Assembly (NCBI GenBank): GCA_021799715.1
Contig: JAJYZY010000020.1
Coordinates: forward strand, 6,911 to 24,762
Length of the DNA: 17,852 nucleotides
From: Planctomycetota bacterium
GTDB lineage: Bacteria; Planctomycetota; Phycisphaerae; WQYP01
Reading direction: 5' to 3'
The number at the start of each line of letters is the position of its first letter. Positions within the stretch are counted from its first letter, which is position 1. Shown here piece by piece: positions 1 through 7,749 of the stretch. Under the pieces are notes generated by a model. It saw only the letters and a list, made by a program, of their open reading frames with translations. It searched no databases and had not been told where the DNA came from. Both the position numbers and the translations under genes were made by a program.

Positions 1-1437
1 CAGCAGTGCATGAATCCGGATTGTGCCGCCACCTATGATGTAGGGCAGACGCTGACTGCTTGCAGCGCATGCGGCGAACTACTGGATATAAATTATCATT
101 GGAATCAGGCGGCGGTTCCGAAAACCCTGCGGGAGTTTCAGTCGCGCTGGCAAAATCGGCGGTTCCCGTTGGATTATTCCGGAGTCTGGCGGTTTCGTGA
201 TCTGCTGCCCTTTGCATCGGATGCCATGGTGTGCACCGTTGGCGAAGGGCAGACATTTCTGCAAAACGCGGTCTGTCTGGGGCGGCACTTGGGAATGTGG
301 CCGGGGCAGTTGTGGCTGCAATATGAAGGCATGAACCCCTCGGGAAGTTTCAAAGATAACGGCATGACGGCGGCGTTTACCCACGCCCGCATTGTTGGTG
401 CCCAACGTGTTGCCTGCGCCAGTACCGGCAATACATCCGCCTCGCTGGCACTGTTTGCGGCGATGAACGGTTTTCAGGGAATTGTGTTTATCGGATCGGG
501 AAAAATCGCGTTCGGCAAGCTCTCCCAAGCACTGGATTATGGTGCCCGCACCTTGCAAATAGAAGGTGATTTCGACACCTGTCTGGCCCGCGTGCGCGAA
601 GTCAGTGGTCAACTGGGGCTTTATCTGATGAACAGCGTAAACCCCTTCCGCCTGGAGGGGCAGAAAACAATTATGTACCGCATCCTGGAAGCCTTGAACT
701 GGGAATCCCCGGATTGGATTGTGGTTCCGGGTGGTAATCTGGGCAATTGCTCCGCATTCGGAAAAGCTTTTTTTGAATTGCGGGAATTGGGCTTGCTCAA
801 ACGCATTCCGCGACTGGCTGTTATCAATGCCGCCGGTGCCAACACCCTGCATGAACTTGTCGCCGGGGGATTGGCTTGGAACGGCGGGCGCGTCAATCAG
901 GCGGTTATTGCGGAATACTATAAACGCATGGAGCGGGAGGGAATTCACGCCCATACGGTGGCCTCCGCGATTGAAATCGGCCATCCGGTCAATCTCAAAA
1001 AAGCCCTGCGGGCCTTGCACATCATGAATGGGGTTGTAGCGCAAGTCACCGATGAAGAAATTCTGGAAGCCAAAGCCATGATTGGACGATTTGGCTTCGG
1101 CTGCGAACCCGCCAGCGCCGCCACCGTTGCCGGGCTGCGGCAGTTGCTGTCCCGCAATATTATTTCCCGTCATGAACGTGTTGCCTGCGTGCTGACCGGT
1201 CACGGCCTGAAAGATCCTGATGCCACGGTTTATTATCACACCGGCGTGAATACCAAACAGGCCCGTCAGCCCGAAGCGCAGGCAACCTGGGGACACATGA
1301 GCAATAAACCCATAAAAGTGGCCGATGATCTCGAAGCCATTGTCCATGCCCTGGGACTGGATAAAAATACGCTCAGTAACAGCCGCAGTATTGGCTATGT
1401 ACCAACCGCGGTGGAGTTGCCGTTTGTTGAGTATTGA
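1..1437 (+). CDS. thrC: Threonine synthase (5' end outside window)
   Basis: PLP-dependent enzyme that converts O-phospho-L-homoserine to L-threonine and phosphate, the last step of threonine synthesis, in the cytosol. The frame is open to the left edge. The first ATG is at position 10, but the codon just before it (7-9) is Cys and forms a CxxxxC pair with the Cys in NPDC, followed by CSAC about 13 residues on. This is the N-terminal zinc ribbon common in long threonine synthases, so the true start lies upstream of the window. Counting from the ATG at 10, SGSFKDNGM carries the PLP lysine at residue 115, and VVPGGNLGN near residue 240 fits the glycine-rich phosphate-binding loop. The visible part is 475 residues, close to full length. 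It ends in TGA facing the leftward peptidase gene 173 bases away. The family call is firm; only the start is missing. Confidence 0.95.
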   Translation, partial: QQCMNPDCAATYDVGQTLTACSACGELLDINYHWNQAAVPKTLREFQSRWQNRRFPLDYSGVWRFRDLLPFASDAMVCTVGEGQTFLQNAVCLGRHLGMWPGQLWLQYEGMNPSGSFKDNGMTAAFTHARIVGAQRVACASTGNTSASLALFAAMNGFQGIVFIGSGKIAFGKLSQALDYGARTLQIEGDFDTCLARVREVSGQLGLYLMNSVNPFRLEGQKTIMYRILEALNWESPDWIVVPGGNLGNCSAFGKAFFELRELGLLKRIPRLAVINAAGANTLHELVAGGLAWNGGRVNQAVIAEYYKRMEREGIHAHTVASAIEIGHPVNLKKALRALHIMNGVVAQVTDEEILEAKAMIGRFGFGCEPASAATVAGLRQLLSRNIISRHERVACVLTGHGLKDPDATVYYHTGVNTKQARQPEAQATWGHMSNKPIKVADDLEAIVHALGLDKNTLSNSRSIGYVPTAVELPFVEY

Positions 1438-1610
1438 TCCGCCGCGTACGTCGACTTCCCGCCAATTTAAAAAAGCGAGTTGGTGCGCGCAAGCATCGCG
1501 TTCGCATGGCACTCCCCGTGCCACCGGGGCGTTTGCCGCAACGTGTGAACCACTGTATTTTGCCGCTTTCCACGGCGAATCACAATTGCGGCGCGCACCG
1601 ATCAAACCGG
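1438..1610. other. Convergent intergenic region thrC / peptidase gene
   Basis: This 173-base gap separates two genes that end towards each other. The only hairpin I can see is a weak one at 1514-1529 (CCCCG, six-base loop, CGGGG) without a T-run on either strand. I cannot assign a terminator with confidence. Confidence 0.3.
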
Positions 1611-2858
1611 TTAATGTGCCACGGTTTCCAGAGGACTGGCGGGTTGGCCACCGTCTTTTGGCCATCCGACTTTGACTCGAATATCTTCCGGTCGGCCATT
1701 GGAAAGGCGGAAACTGCCTGTAATTGTTGTGCCATCGGGCATCGTGCAGATCAGCTGCGGCAGACGCGACGCCGAATCAATCGACCAGGTACCCACTCGG
1801 GAAGCCTCGTGCAGCGCGTGATGCAGCAAACTTGGCGGGAGCCAGAGGCGATTTGGAAAATGATAAACTTTCAGCGTTCCATCCCCGGCTGCGGCAAGAA
1901 AATGCCTGGCGGAATAAAATCGCTGCTTGAGCGAGACCGCGCGGGCCAGAAAATTGGTCAGGGATTGCGTTTGTACGCGGGCATAGAGTTCCGCGGTAGC
2001 ATTTGGGGGCAGGTTCATCCAGTATTTAACGTACAACCGCTGAAACGCCAAATCATCATCTCCAAACACCCGATCCCATGCCGTTTCAGCATCAAAGCCG
2101 TGGCGGTAGAGCCGGAGATATTGCGTAAACGGTACGCCGTATCGCCCATGATCGGCATACGCAAGGAAGTAGATCATCGACCAGGCTTCATCATAATTTG
2201 TTCCCATGAGCACATCATTCCATTGGCTGTACCGCATTTCGCGCATGGCGTGAATGGTTTTGAATTTGTTGTGTTTGATTTCATATTTAATCCGCGCTTC
2301 CCGGTAGGGCGGTATCCAACCGGTGACAAAGCTTGAGCCGGTAAACAGCCCTTCGCCGAAAAATTCCGCGGTTCCCTCATTAGCCCAGGGCGGAAGAAAC
2401 CGATGGAGAAATGCGAACGTGAACTGGTGAAATCCTTCATGTTGAATGATGTGCCATATCTGATGATTCAACCGGCCTTCGCCGATCGCCATCAGCCATT
2501 GCCCGGTATAGTTGTATTCAAATACTCCGGCGCTGCCCGGCATTCCACCATCGGCATAATACTCGTGGGAATTTTTGAAAATATAAAAGGGCAACTTTTG
2601 GGTAACCGCTCCCCCGAAAATCGCATGCAGCCGTTGCTGATAAGCCTCTGCCACAAAGTTCATCCGCAGCCAGATTTGCCGCAGCTTTTTCAGGTTGACA
2701 TCCGTGTGGAATGTGTAGAATCCCGGAGCGTTATAGACTTTCAGGTGCGTCGATCCGATGTTGTTTTTCGGGTAGCTTTCGGCAATTGGACCGGCCGATA
2801 GAATGCTGACAGCGGCAATGCCTCCCGCAATCCAACTGTAAAGACGCAGTTTTACCAT
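1611..2858 (-). CDS. Secreted HExxH metallopeptidase, DUF1570 / peptidase-MA-like
   Basis: A 415-residue protein with a short basic start and a hydrophobic stretch (about residues 8-22), so probably exported. The sequence HEGFH (residues 140-144) is a zinc-binding HExxH motif. It is followed by PPWANEGTAEFFGEG, where Glu161 is a good candidate for the third zinc ligand in the gluzincin pattern. This arrangement is typical of DUF1570 and peptidase-MA-like proteins, which are abundant in Planctomycetota; the substrate is unknown. The second half has no motif that I recognise. The start is supported by AGGGG about 8 bases upstream of the ATG. It begins 12 bases after the gatB stop, so it is probably the last gene of the gat operon. 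Metallopeptidase fold is likely; actual proteolytic activity is inference. Confidence 0.75.
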   Translation of the reverse strand: MVKLRLYSWIAGGIAAVSILSAGPIAESYPKNNIGSTHLKVYNAPGFYTFHTDVNLKKLRQIWLRMNFVAEAYQQRLHAIFGGAVTQKLPFYIFKNSHEYYADGGMPGSAGVFEYNYTGQWLMAIGEGRLNHQIWHIIQHEGFHQFTFAFLHRFLPPWANEGTAEFFGEGLFTGSSFVTGWIPPYREARIKYEIKHNKFKTIHAMREMRYSQWNDVLMGTNYDEAWSMIYFLAYADHGRYGVPFTQYLRLYRHGFDAETAWDRVFGDDDLAFQRLYVKYWMNLPPNATAELYARVQTQSLTNFLARAVSLKQRFYSARHFLAAAGDGTLKVYHFPNRLWLPPSLLHHALHEASRVGTWSIDSASRLPQLICTMPDGTTITGSFRLSNGRPEDIRVKVGWPKDGGQPASPLETVAH

Positions 2859-2870
2859 TCGCCGCCCCTG

Positions 2871-4391
2871 TCACGCACCATCCGCCGCCAGCGCATTGAG
2901 TTTGGTTTCCAGAATTTCGCCCACGAGTTTCGGGTCGGCTTTGCCCTGGCTGGCTTTCATGACCGCGCCGCGCAAAAAGCCCAGCGATGCCTGCTTTTTC
3001 TTCGGGTTATTTTTATAATCGCTGACCGCCTGCGGATTGGCCGCAATGGCCTGCAATACCCAGACTTCTGTCTGATTTTGATCCCGTATCTGCACAAGTC
3101 CAAGCTCGCGCGCCGCTTCCGCCGGGTCGGCATTCAGATGTTGGACCAGATATTCAAATACCAGAACCGCCGATGTCGCGCTGATGCCGCCGGATTCGAT
3201 CAACTGCGCCAACTTCGCATATTGTTCCGCGGTTACCGGAAGATCACTTATCAAAATCGTCGCGGCCTGCGCGGAAGTGGCTTCGTTGGCGATTTTGGCC
3301 GCGGGGCCTAAAAATAGATTTGTCAGGCGACGCGCCGGCGCGCCCAGAGAGATCGCACGGTCGAATAAATCCGCAACCGCGCGCTCTTCGGTCAATGAAA
3401 AGGCCTCCTTCGCGGACATGCCGAACGCTTCCTGATATCTCTTCCGCCGGGCAATGGGCATTTCCACCACGCCGGTGCGGATATCATTTACCCAGGCAGT
3501 ATCCACATGCAGCGGCACCAGGTCCGGATCGGGAAAATAGCGATAATCATGGGCTTCTTCTTTTTCCCGCTGCAACAATGTCATGGCTTTATCATCATCC
3601 CATCCGCGGGTTGATTTTCCCTGGCTTGGCGCAACGTCCGGATTGGCCAGAAATTCCGCCAATTGCCGCTGAATTTCATACGCGCACGCCCGCTCAACGG
3701 ACCGGAAGCTGTTGAGGTTCTTTACTTCGGTAATGGCCGTTTTAACGGTTTTGCCATTGTGGTATATATGTAAATTAATATTCGGTTCAAAGCGCATGTG
3801 GCCCTGCTGCATGATGCCGTGCGATACACCCAGATAACGGCATATCCTGCGCAGCTCCTCGCCGAACAGCCGCGCTTCCTCCGGGCTGCTCAAGTCCGGT
3901 TCCGTGACTATTTCCAGCAACGGCGTTCCAGCGCGATTCAAATCCACCAGGGATTCCGTCATGCCCGCCTCGTGCATCAATTTGCCCGCATCTTCTTCCA
4001 GATGCGCCCGGCGGATGCGCACCAATTTGGTGCTGCCGTCTGGTAATGGCAATTCGATGCTGCCAGGGCCGCAGAGGGGCTGATCGTATTGGCTGATCTG
4101 ATAGTTTTTAGGCAGATCGGGGTAATAGTAACTCTTCCGGTCCCACTTCGTATGCGACGCAATCCGGCAGTTCAGGGCCAAGCCCACCATCATCGCCATT
4201 TCCACCGCCCGTTTGTTAATTACCGGTAATACGCCGGGCAGGCCCAGAATCACCGGGTCCACCTGCGAATTCGGCTCGCCGCCAAAACCATTGGCGGCCC
4301 CGGTGAACATTTTGGATTTTGTCGCCAATTGCACATGGATTTCCATGCCAATAAGCACCTTGTATTGCGGTTCAGCAGCGGTAGTGGACAT
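2871..4391 (-). CDS. gatB: Asp/Glu-tRNA amidotransferase subunit B
   Basis: GatB binds misacylated Glu-tRNA(Gln) and/or Asp-tRNA(Asn), activates the side-chain carboxylate with ATP, and receives ammonia from GatA through an internal channel. At 506 residues it is slightly longer than the usual 470-490. Family blocks are in order: GMEIHVQL (15-22), SYYYPDLPKNYQIS (87-100), HLEEDAGKLMH (130-140), LNRAGTPLLEIVTEPDL (151-167), VKNLNSFRSV (223-232) and DYRYFPDPDL. The C-terminal part looks like the YqeY-type tail domain (LGFLRGAVMKASQGKADP). The block that reads GSLRCDANIS in Bacillus is GHMRFEPNIN here, a lineage variant rather than damage. An AAGGA site lies 8-9 bases before the ATG. It follows gatA after 81 bases and precedes the metallopeptidase gene by 12 bases. 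Confidence 0.97.
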   Translation of the reverse strand: MSTTAAEPQYKVLIGMEIHVQLATKSKMFTGAANGFGGEPNSQVDPVILGLPGVLPVINKRAVEMAMMVGLALNCRIASHTKWDRKSYYYPDLPKNYQISQYDQPLCGPGSIELPLPDGSTKLVRIRRAHLEEDAGKLMHEAGMTESLVDLNRAGTPLLEIVTEPDLSSPEEARLFGEELRRICRYLGVSHGIMQQGHMRFEPNINLHIYHNGKTVKTAITEVKNLNSFRSVERACAYEIQRQLAEFLANPDVAPSQGKSTRGWDDDKAMTLLQREKEEAHDYRYFPDPDLVPLHVDTAWVNDIRTGVVEMPIARRKRYQEAFGMSAKEAFSLTEERAVADLFDRAISLGAPARRLTNLFLGPAAKIANEATSAQAATILISDLPVTAEQYAKLAQLIESGGISATSAVLVFEYLVQHLNADPAEAARELGLVQIRDQNQTEVWVLQAIAANPQAVSDYKNNPKKKQASLGFLRGAVMKASQGKADPKLVGEILETKLNALAADGA

Positions 4392-4472
4392 CTCATGCTT
4401 CCTTGTTTCTTGTCGCCCAATATCGTTTGCGACGCATTTTGCAGCTCCGGGAAAACGCCAACATTGCGCCGA

Positions 4473-5948
4473 TCACGCCTGTGGCAATTTCGGCTTGCGT
4501 GTGTGCCAATCGTGATTTTTTTCGTACATCCGCGCCAGGCGCAACATGCGCTGTTCGCTGAAGGTCGGGCCTAATATCTGCAGGCCAATCGGCATGCCCG
4601 CCTGGGAAAATCCGCAGGGAATATTCATTCCCGGAATGCCGGCAATGTTACACGTTACCGTGAAAACATCGCACAGATACATCTGCAACGGATCGCCGCT
4701 TTTGGATCCAAGTTTAAACGCTACGGTGGGGGAGGTGGGGCAGGCGATGAAATCGCATTTCTCAAACGCCCGGTCAAAGTCCTGCTTGATCAATTGCCGC
4801 ACCCGCAAGGCCCGCAGATAGTACGCGTCATAATATCCCGATGATAAGGCGTAGGTTCCCAGCATGATGCGTCGCTGCACTTCCGGACCAAAGCCTTCGG
4901 CCCGGCTTGCCGCATACAAATCAAATAAATTCTCCGGCTTGGCGGTGCGGTGGCCGTAGTGCACGCCGTCGTAGCGGGAAAGGTTGCTTGACGCTTCGGC
5001 CGGCGCAATAACGTAGTACGCGGCGATACCATATTTTGTGTGCGGCAGATTTACCGGTACCACCGCGGCCCCCTGGCTGCGATAAAACTCTACCGCTTTG
5101 GCCACGGCACTGCTGACTTCCGGTTCAATGCCCGCGCCGCTGAATTCAGCGGGCAGACCGATGCGCACTCCTTGCAGCGGCTTATCCAAGTCCGAAAGAT
5201 AATCCGGCACCGGTTCCGGCCAGCTTGTGCTGTCCAACGGATCGTGGCCGGCGATCACTTGAAGCAACAGTGCGGCATCCGCCACCGTTCGGGTCATCGG
5301 GCCGATCTGATCCAGCGAACTGGCAAACGCCACAAGACCATAACGCGATACCAGGCCATAGGTTGGCTTTAAACCGACAATTCCACACAGGGACGCGGGC
5401 TGGCGGATTGATCCACCGGTATCCGATCCCAGTGATGCGGCACACAGCCGCGCGGCGGTGGCTGCGGCTGAGCCGCCGGACGATCCGCCGGGAACGCAAC
5501 TGATATCCCACGGATTGCGCGTCGGGCCGAAGGCGGAATTTTCAGTTGAACTGCCCATGGCAAATTCATCAAGGTTGGTTTTACCCAGAATAACCGCGCC
5601 GGCCTTTTCGAGCTTGTTGATCACCGTGGCATCATACGGACTGTGAAAATTCTGCAGCATTTTCGATGAACATGTCGTGGTGCCGAAAGTGGTGCACAAA
5701 TTATCCTTGATGGCAATGGGTACCCCGGCCAGGAGTCCCATTGGTTTATTGTCGGCTTTAGCCTGATCAATGCTCCGCGCTTTCTGCATCGCCCGATCGG
5801 CAAAGACCGCGTTAAAAGCGTGAAGGTGTTGATCGCCTTGCGCAATGGCTGATAGCGTTGCCTCCGCGGCGGCTGCGGCCGTTAGTTCGCCGGACGCAAT
5901 TTTGTTCCGAACTTCCAGTGCGCTTAGCTCATTGATCATTAAAAACAT
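4473..5948 (-). CDS. gatA: Asp/Glu-tRNA amidotransferase subunit A
   Basis: GatA is the glutaminase subunit of GatCAB; it releases ammonia from glutamine by amidase chemistry for transfer by GatB. The amidase-signature Ser-cisSer-Lys triad is complete: Lys81 in GVPIAIKDN, Ser156 in PGGSSGGS and the nucleophile Ser180 in GSDTGGSIRQPAS. The spacing matches the Staphylococcus enzyme with an offset of two residues. Length is 491 residues, normal for the family. Two ATGs lie close together, at 5948 and three codons later at 5939. The inner one has GGGA about 8 bases upstream, whereas the outer one has no clear ribosome site, so translation may really begin MINELSALEV. The gene lies 89 bases after the lipoprotein gene. 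A GGGATT/AATCCC hairpin (5960-5975) sits just upstream. Confidence 0.97.
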   Translation of the reverse strand: MFLMINELSALEVRNKIASGELTAAAAAEATLSAIAQGDQHLHAFNAVFADRAMQKARSIDQAKADNKPMGLLAGVPIAIKDNLCTTFGTTTCSSKMLQNFHSPYDATVINKLEKAGAVILGKTNLDEFAMGSSTENSAFGPTRNPWDISCVPGGSSGGSAAATAARLCAASLGSDTGGSIRQPASLCGIVGLKPTYGLVSRYGLVAFASSLDQIGPMTRTVADAALLLQVIAGHDPLDSTSWPEPVPDYLSDLDKPLQGVRIGLPAEFSGAGIEPEVSSAVAKAVEFYRSQGAAVVPVNLPHTKYGIAAYYVIAPAEASSNLSRYDGVHYGHRTAKPENLFDLYAASRAEGFGPEVQRRIMLGTYALSSGYYDAYYLRALRVRQLIKQDFDRAFEKCDFIACPTSPTVAFKLGSKSGDPLQMYLCDVFTVTCNIAGIPGMNIPCGFSQAGMPIGLQILGPTFSEQRMLRLARMYEKNHDWHTRKPKLPQA

Positions 5949-5959
5949 CCCAGTACAGC

Positions 5960-5975
5960 GGGATTTGTCAATCCC
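5960..5975 (-). repeat. Small perfect hairpin upstream of gatA
   Basis: On the coding strand GGGATT, loop GACA, AATCCC forms a perfect 6-bp stem ending 11 bases before the outer gatA ATG. It also contains a TTGACA hexamer, but no matching -10 box is visible. It may influence gatA translation or be accidental. Confidence 0.35.
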
Positions 5976-6037
5976 TGATAATATTCCCGTGGCGCATCAT
6001 CTATGACCAGCCGGCCGCATTGGCGGGCCATCGGACT

Positions 6038-6652
6038 TCATTCTCCAGCGGTGTCCGGCGTCCAATGGATGGAACTTAAAATTTTCAACGCCATTTTGCG
6101 AATCTGATTATTGGGTGCAATCGCCAATGCGTCGAGTTTGTCGCCGCCACCGAGGTGGGAAACAATCAACTCCGCAAACGGATTACCGGAATTTGTATAG
6201 CCGCTCCATTCATGGGCCGCCAGCCCATTGAGGATAAATGTGCGTTCGGAATCGACATTGAATTTAAGGCTGTTGCCGCAATTCCGGGCTACGTCCGCCG
6301 CTACAGTTAACACGCAGAATGGCTTTTGATTCGGAGTTGGTCGGCCATTGTAAAGCAGATATTGCCGGTATGTATCCGTGGATTTTTTGAAGCTGGTTAC
6401 CGAATACGGAACCGTGAAGCTGTATGTGCCGGTAACGGCCGCCGGTTCAAGTTGTCCGGGCATAACCGATCCGGAAGAAATTCCGGATTCCTCCGCCGGC
6501 GGCGGAAGTTCGTGCACGGAAATAACATGAGTTGTTAAGCTGGCCCGATAGCTGTTTTGCGGGTATGCCAGAGGATTGTAGCCCGCGCATCCCGCCATTA
6601 AAAGCATCCCCAGAGCCGCTGAAAGAGCTACTGTATGACGAATAACATTCAT
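6038..6652 (-). CDS. Unrecognised lipoprotein between gatC and gatA
   Basis: I do not recognise a family. From the ATG at 6652 the product is 204 residues and begins with a classic lipoprotein signal: a basic start, a hydrophobic core (ALSAALGMLLM) and the lipobox LMAGC, with the lipidated Cys at residue 22. The following residues have no Asp at +2, so transfer to the outer membrane is possible. The mature part has a Pro/Ser-rich linker, then a mixed region with two Cys (in KPFCVLTV and ARNCGNS) that could form a disulfide. An in-frame ATG 24 bases upstream (6676) lacks a ribosome site, whereas the chosen start has GGGG about 8 bases before it. The gene is co-oriented with gatC and gatA, 133 bases after one and 89 before the other, so it is probably in the same transcript. 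Confidence 0.7.
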   Translation of the reverse strand: MNVIRHTVALSAALGMLLMAGCAGYNPLAYPQNSYRASLTTHVISVHELPPPAEESGISSGSVMPGQLEPAAVTGTYSFTVPYSVTSFKKSTDTYRQYLLYNGRPTPNQKPFCVLTVAADVARNCGNSLKFNVDSERTFILNGLAAHEWSGYTNSGNPFAELIVSHLGGGDKLDALAIAPNNQIRKMALKILSSIHWTPDTAGE

Positions 6653-6718
6653 ATACACAACCCCATTGTTGTCCATTTATCTTACGACATAAGCGGTTGC
6701 CTTCAAGCCGGCTAACGC

Positions 6719-6785
6719 CGATGTCGCATTGTTGGCATCCAACTCATGACCGGCCGGAAAGCCGCCGGTAAACCATGCGACATTG
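6719..6785 (-). repeat. Extended stem-loop between gatC and the lipoprotein gene
   Basis: ATGTCGCAT (6721-6729) and its exact reverse complement ATGCGACAT (6775-6783) form a 9-bp stem. It extends by one G-U and one C-G pair to 6719/6785. Inside it ACCGGC (6749-6754) pairs with GCCGGT (6764-6769) and continues with GG/CC around an AAAG loop. The structure begins directly at the gatC stop codon. No T-run follows on the coding strand, so it is not a canonical terminator. It may be an mRNA processing or stabilising element. Confidence 0.55.
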
Positions 6786-7097
6786 TCAGCCGCCACCCAT
6801 GCCGGTGTCCAAAACCTTGGGCACCGTGAAAAATGCCCCCGCTTTTCCCGGTGCGTTTGCCAGTACTTGTTCAACCGTCAGCGATTCACGCACCACATCT
6901 TCCCGCAAAACCGAATGCAGGGGCAGTGGATGGGCCATTGGTTCCAAACCTTCCACATTCGCTTCCTGCAATTGCGCTACATACTCCAGAATAGAAGAGA
7001 TCTGCTTGCTGAGCCGAGGCACATCGCTGGTGGAAAGTTTTAAACGCGCCAGTTGCGCGACGTGGCGAACTTGGGTTTCATTAAGCGTATCAGCCAT
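6786..7097 (-). CDS. gatC: Asp/Glu-tRNA amidotransferase subunit C
   Basis: GatC is the small stabilising subunit that wraps around GatA and GatB in the amidotransferase. From the ATG at 7097 it is 103 residues (MADTLNETQVRHVAQLARL...), the usual size. It shows the family pattern: an N-terminal helix with VRHVAQLARLKLS, a linker LEYVAQLQEANVEGLEPMAHP, the conserved VLREDVV, and the end PGKAGAFFTVPKVLD. An ATG five codons upstream (7112) has no ribosome site, whereas GGATGG about 7 bases before the chosen ATG supports 7097. It is the first gene of the gat cluster in transcription order, with a perfect 11-bp hairpin 19 bases upstream. The order is gatC, lipoprotein, gatA, gatB. Confidence 0.95.
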   Translation of the reverse strand: MADTLNETQVRHVAQLARLKLSTSDVPRLSKQISSILEYVAQLQEANVEGLEPMAHPLPLHSVLREDVVRESLTVEQVLANAPGKAGAFFTVPKVLDTGMGGG

Positions 7098-7116
7098 AGT
7101 TGCACCATCCAAAACA

Positions 7117-7145
7117 AATACGAGGCCCTCTACAGGCCTCGTATT
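7117..7145 (-). terminator. Perfect 11-bp hairpin between rpmB and gatC
   Basis: AATACGAGGCC and GGCCTCGTATT form a perfect 11-bp stem with a 7-base loop. On the leftward strand the stem is followed by TGTTTT. This fits a Rho-independent terminator for rpmB, placed 88 bases after its stop codon. It ends only 19 bases before the gatC ATG, so it could instead act as an attenuator or as a 5'-end stabilising hairpin of the gatC mRNA. Confidence 0.55.
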
Positions 7146-7151
7146 ATACGG

Positions 7152-7179
7152 ATAATATTCGTTTTATGGGGCTTTTCAA
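7152..7179 (-). promoter_or_regulatory. Candidate gatC promoter
   Basis: On the leftward strand TTGAAA (7174-7179), a 16-base spacer and TATTAT (7152-7157) resemble a sigma-70 promoter. Transcription would then start near 7145, exactly at the beginning of the perfect hairpin. A TATAAT at 7143-7148 is an alternative -10 box without a matching -35. Confidence 0.35.
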
Positions 7180-7232
7180 CCGAAGTTGTCACCAGTCGGT
7201 AAACGGAAAACAGCCTCCGGCGGAAAAATACT

Positions 7233-7508
7233 TCAGGCCGCCGCGGTCGCGGCCGGTTTGCGATACACAAACCGGCGTGCCACGCGCTTGGCAACCAGGC
7301 CGCTTTTCAGAGCCTTGGCCGACGCCCACACCCTGGTCGGTTTGCCGTCAATTATTACCCGGACTTTTTGCAGATTCGGCTTGAATTTACGGGCTGATCG
7401 GCCCGTAATCTTGATGCCGACGCCGCCTAGATATTTAGCCTTACCGCGGTAGGTGCACTGCCGACCAATTCGTGTCTTACGACCAGTATAATGACAAATA
7501 TGAGGCAT
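7233..7508 (-). CDS. rpmB: 50S ribosomal protein L28
   Basis: L28 is a structural protein of the large ribosomal subunit. The 91-residue product starts [15 protein letters not shown]. It has the family core [31 protein letters not shown], and its basic composition fits rRNA binding. The segment [20 protein letters not shown] is longer than the equivalent in E. coli L28 and resembles planctomycete versions as I remember them. A GGAG site lies 7 bases before the ATG, and a good promoter lies 37-64 bases upstream, giving a leader of about 30 bases. The gene appears to be monocistronic or to read weakly into gatC through the hairpin at 7117-7145. Confidence 0.95.
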   Translation of the reverse strand: MPHICHYTGRKTRIGRQCTYRGKAKYLGGVGIKITGRSARKFKPNLQKVRVIIDGKPTRVWASAKALKSGLVAKRVARRFVYRKPAATAAA

Positions 7509-7544
7509 CGTTTAACTCCAATTCAGGTTCATTCCAGATCCGTT

Positions 7545-7572
7545 AGTATATAAAACCCGCATAAAATTTCAA
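7545..7572 (-). promoter_or_regulatory. rpmB promoter
   Basis: On the leftward strand TTGAAA (7567-7572), a 16-base spacer and TATACT (7545-7550) match the sigma-70 consensus at five of six positions each. The predicted start near 7538 leaves a leader of about 30 bases ending in a GGAG ribosome site. The same TATACT hexamer appears in the candidate rpmI and carA promoters. Confidence 0.65.
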
Positions 7573-7604
7573 GTTACGCAAAAACATGATTCAAAGCCGC
7601 CGCT

Positions 7605-7616
7605 GGCCGCGCGGCC
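7605..7616. repeat. 12-bp perfect GC palindrome
   Basis: GGCCGCGCGGCC is identical to its reverse complement. It lies in the 3' untranslated space of the DUF4870 gene. It could form a GC stem but has no usable loop and no adjacent T-run, so I do not call it a terminator. Confidence 0.4.
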
Positions 7617-7749
7617 GGTTGGCATCGTGCGGGCAATGGCCCTGACCTGTAATATGAAAGAATCCATCCGTGCGGCACAAGCTTCCGATCGTATTGCAGT
7701 CCGGTTAATGATAATCCCTGCCGGTTTTTCAACGCCCTGTGTGGCAATA

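Noticed and set aside
79..1665. 528-residue leftward open frame opposite thrC
   Set aside because: Antisense shadow of a clear thrC gene; no motifs and low-complexity composition.
1434..2336. 300-residue rightward open frame
   Set aside because: Antisense to the metallopeptidase gene; no ribosome site or family features.
6677..6874. 65-residue leftward frame overlapping the end of gatC and abutting the next ATG
   Set aside because: Overlaps gatC in another frame and covers the stem-loop; no ribosome site. The adjacency of its stop to the ATG at 6676 is probably chance.
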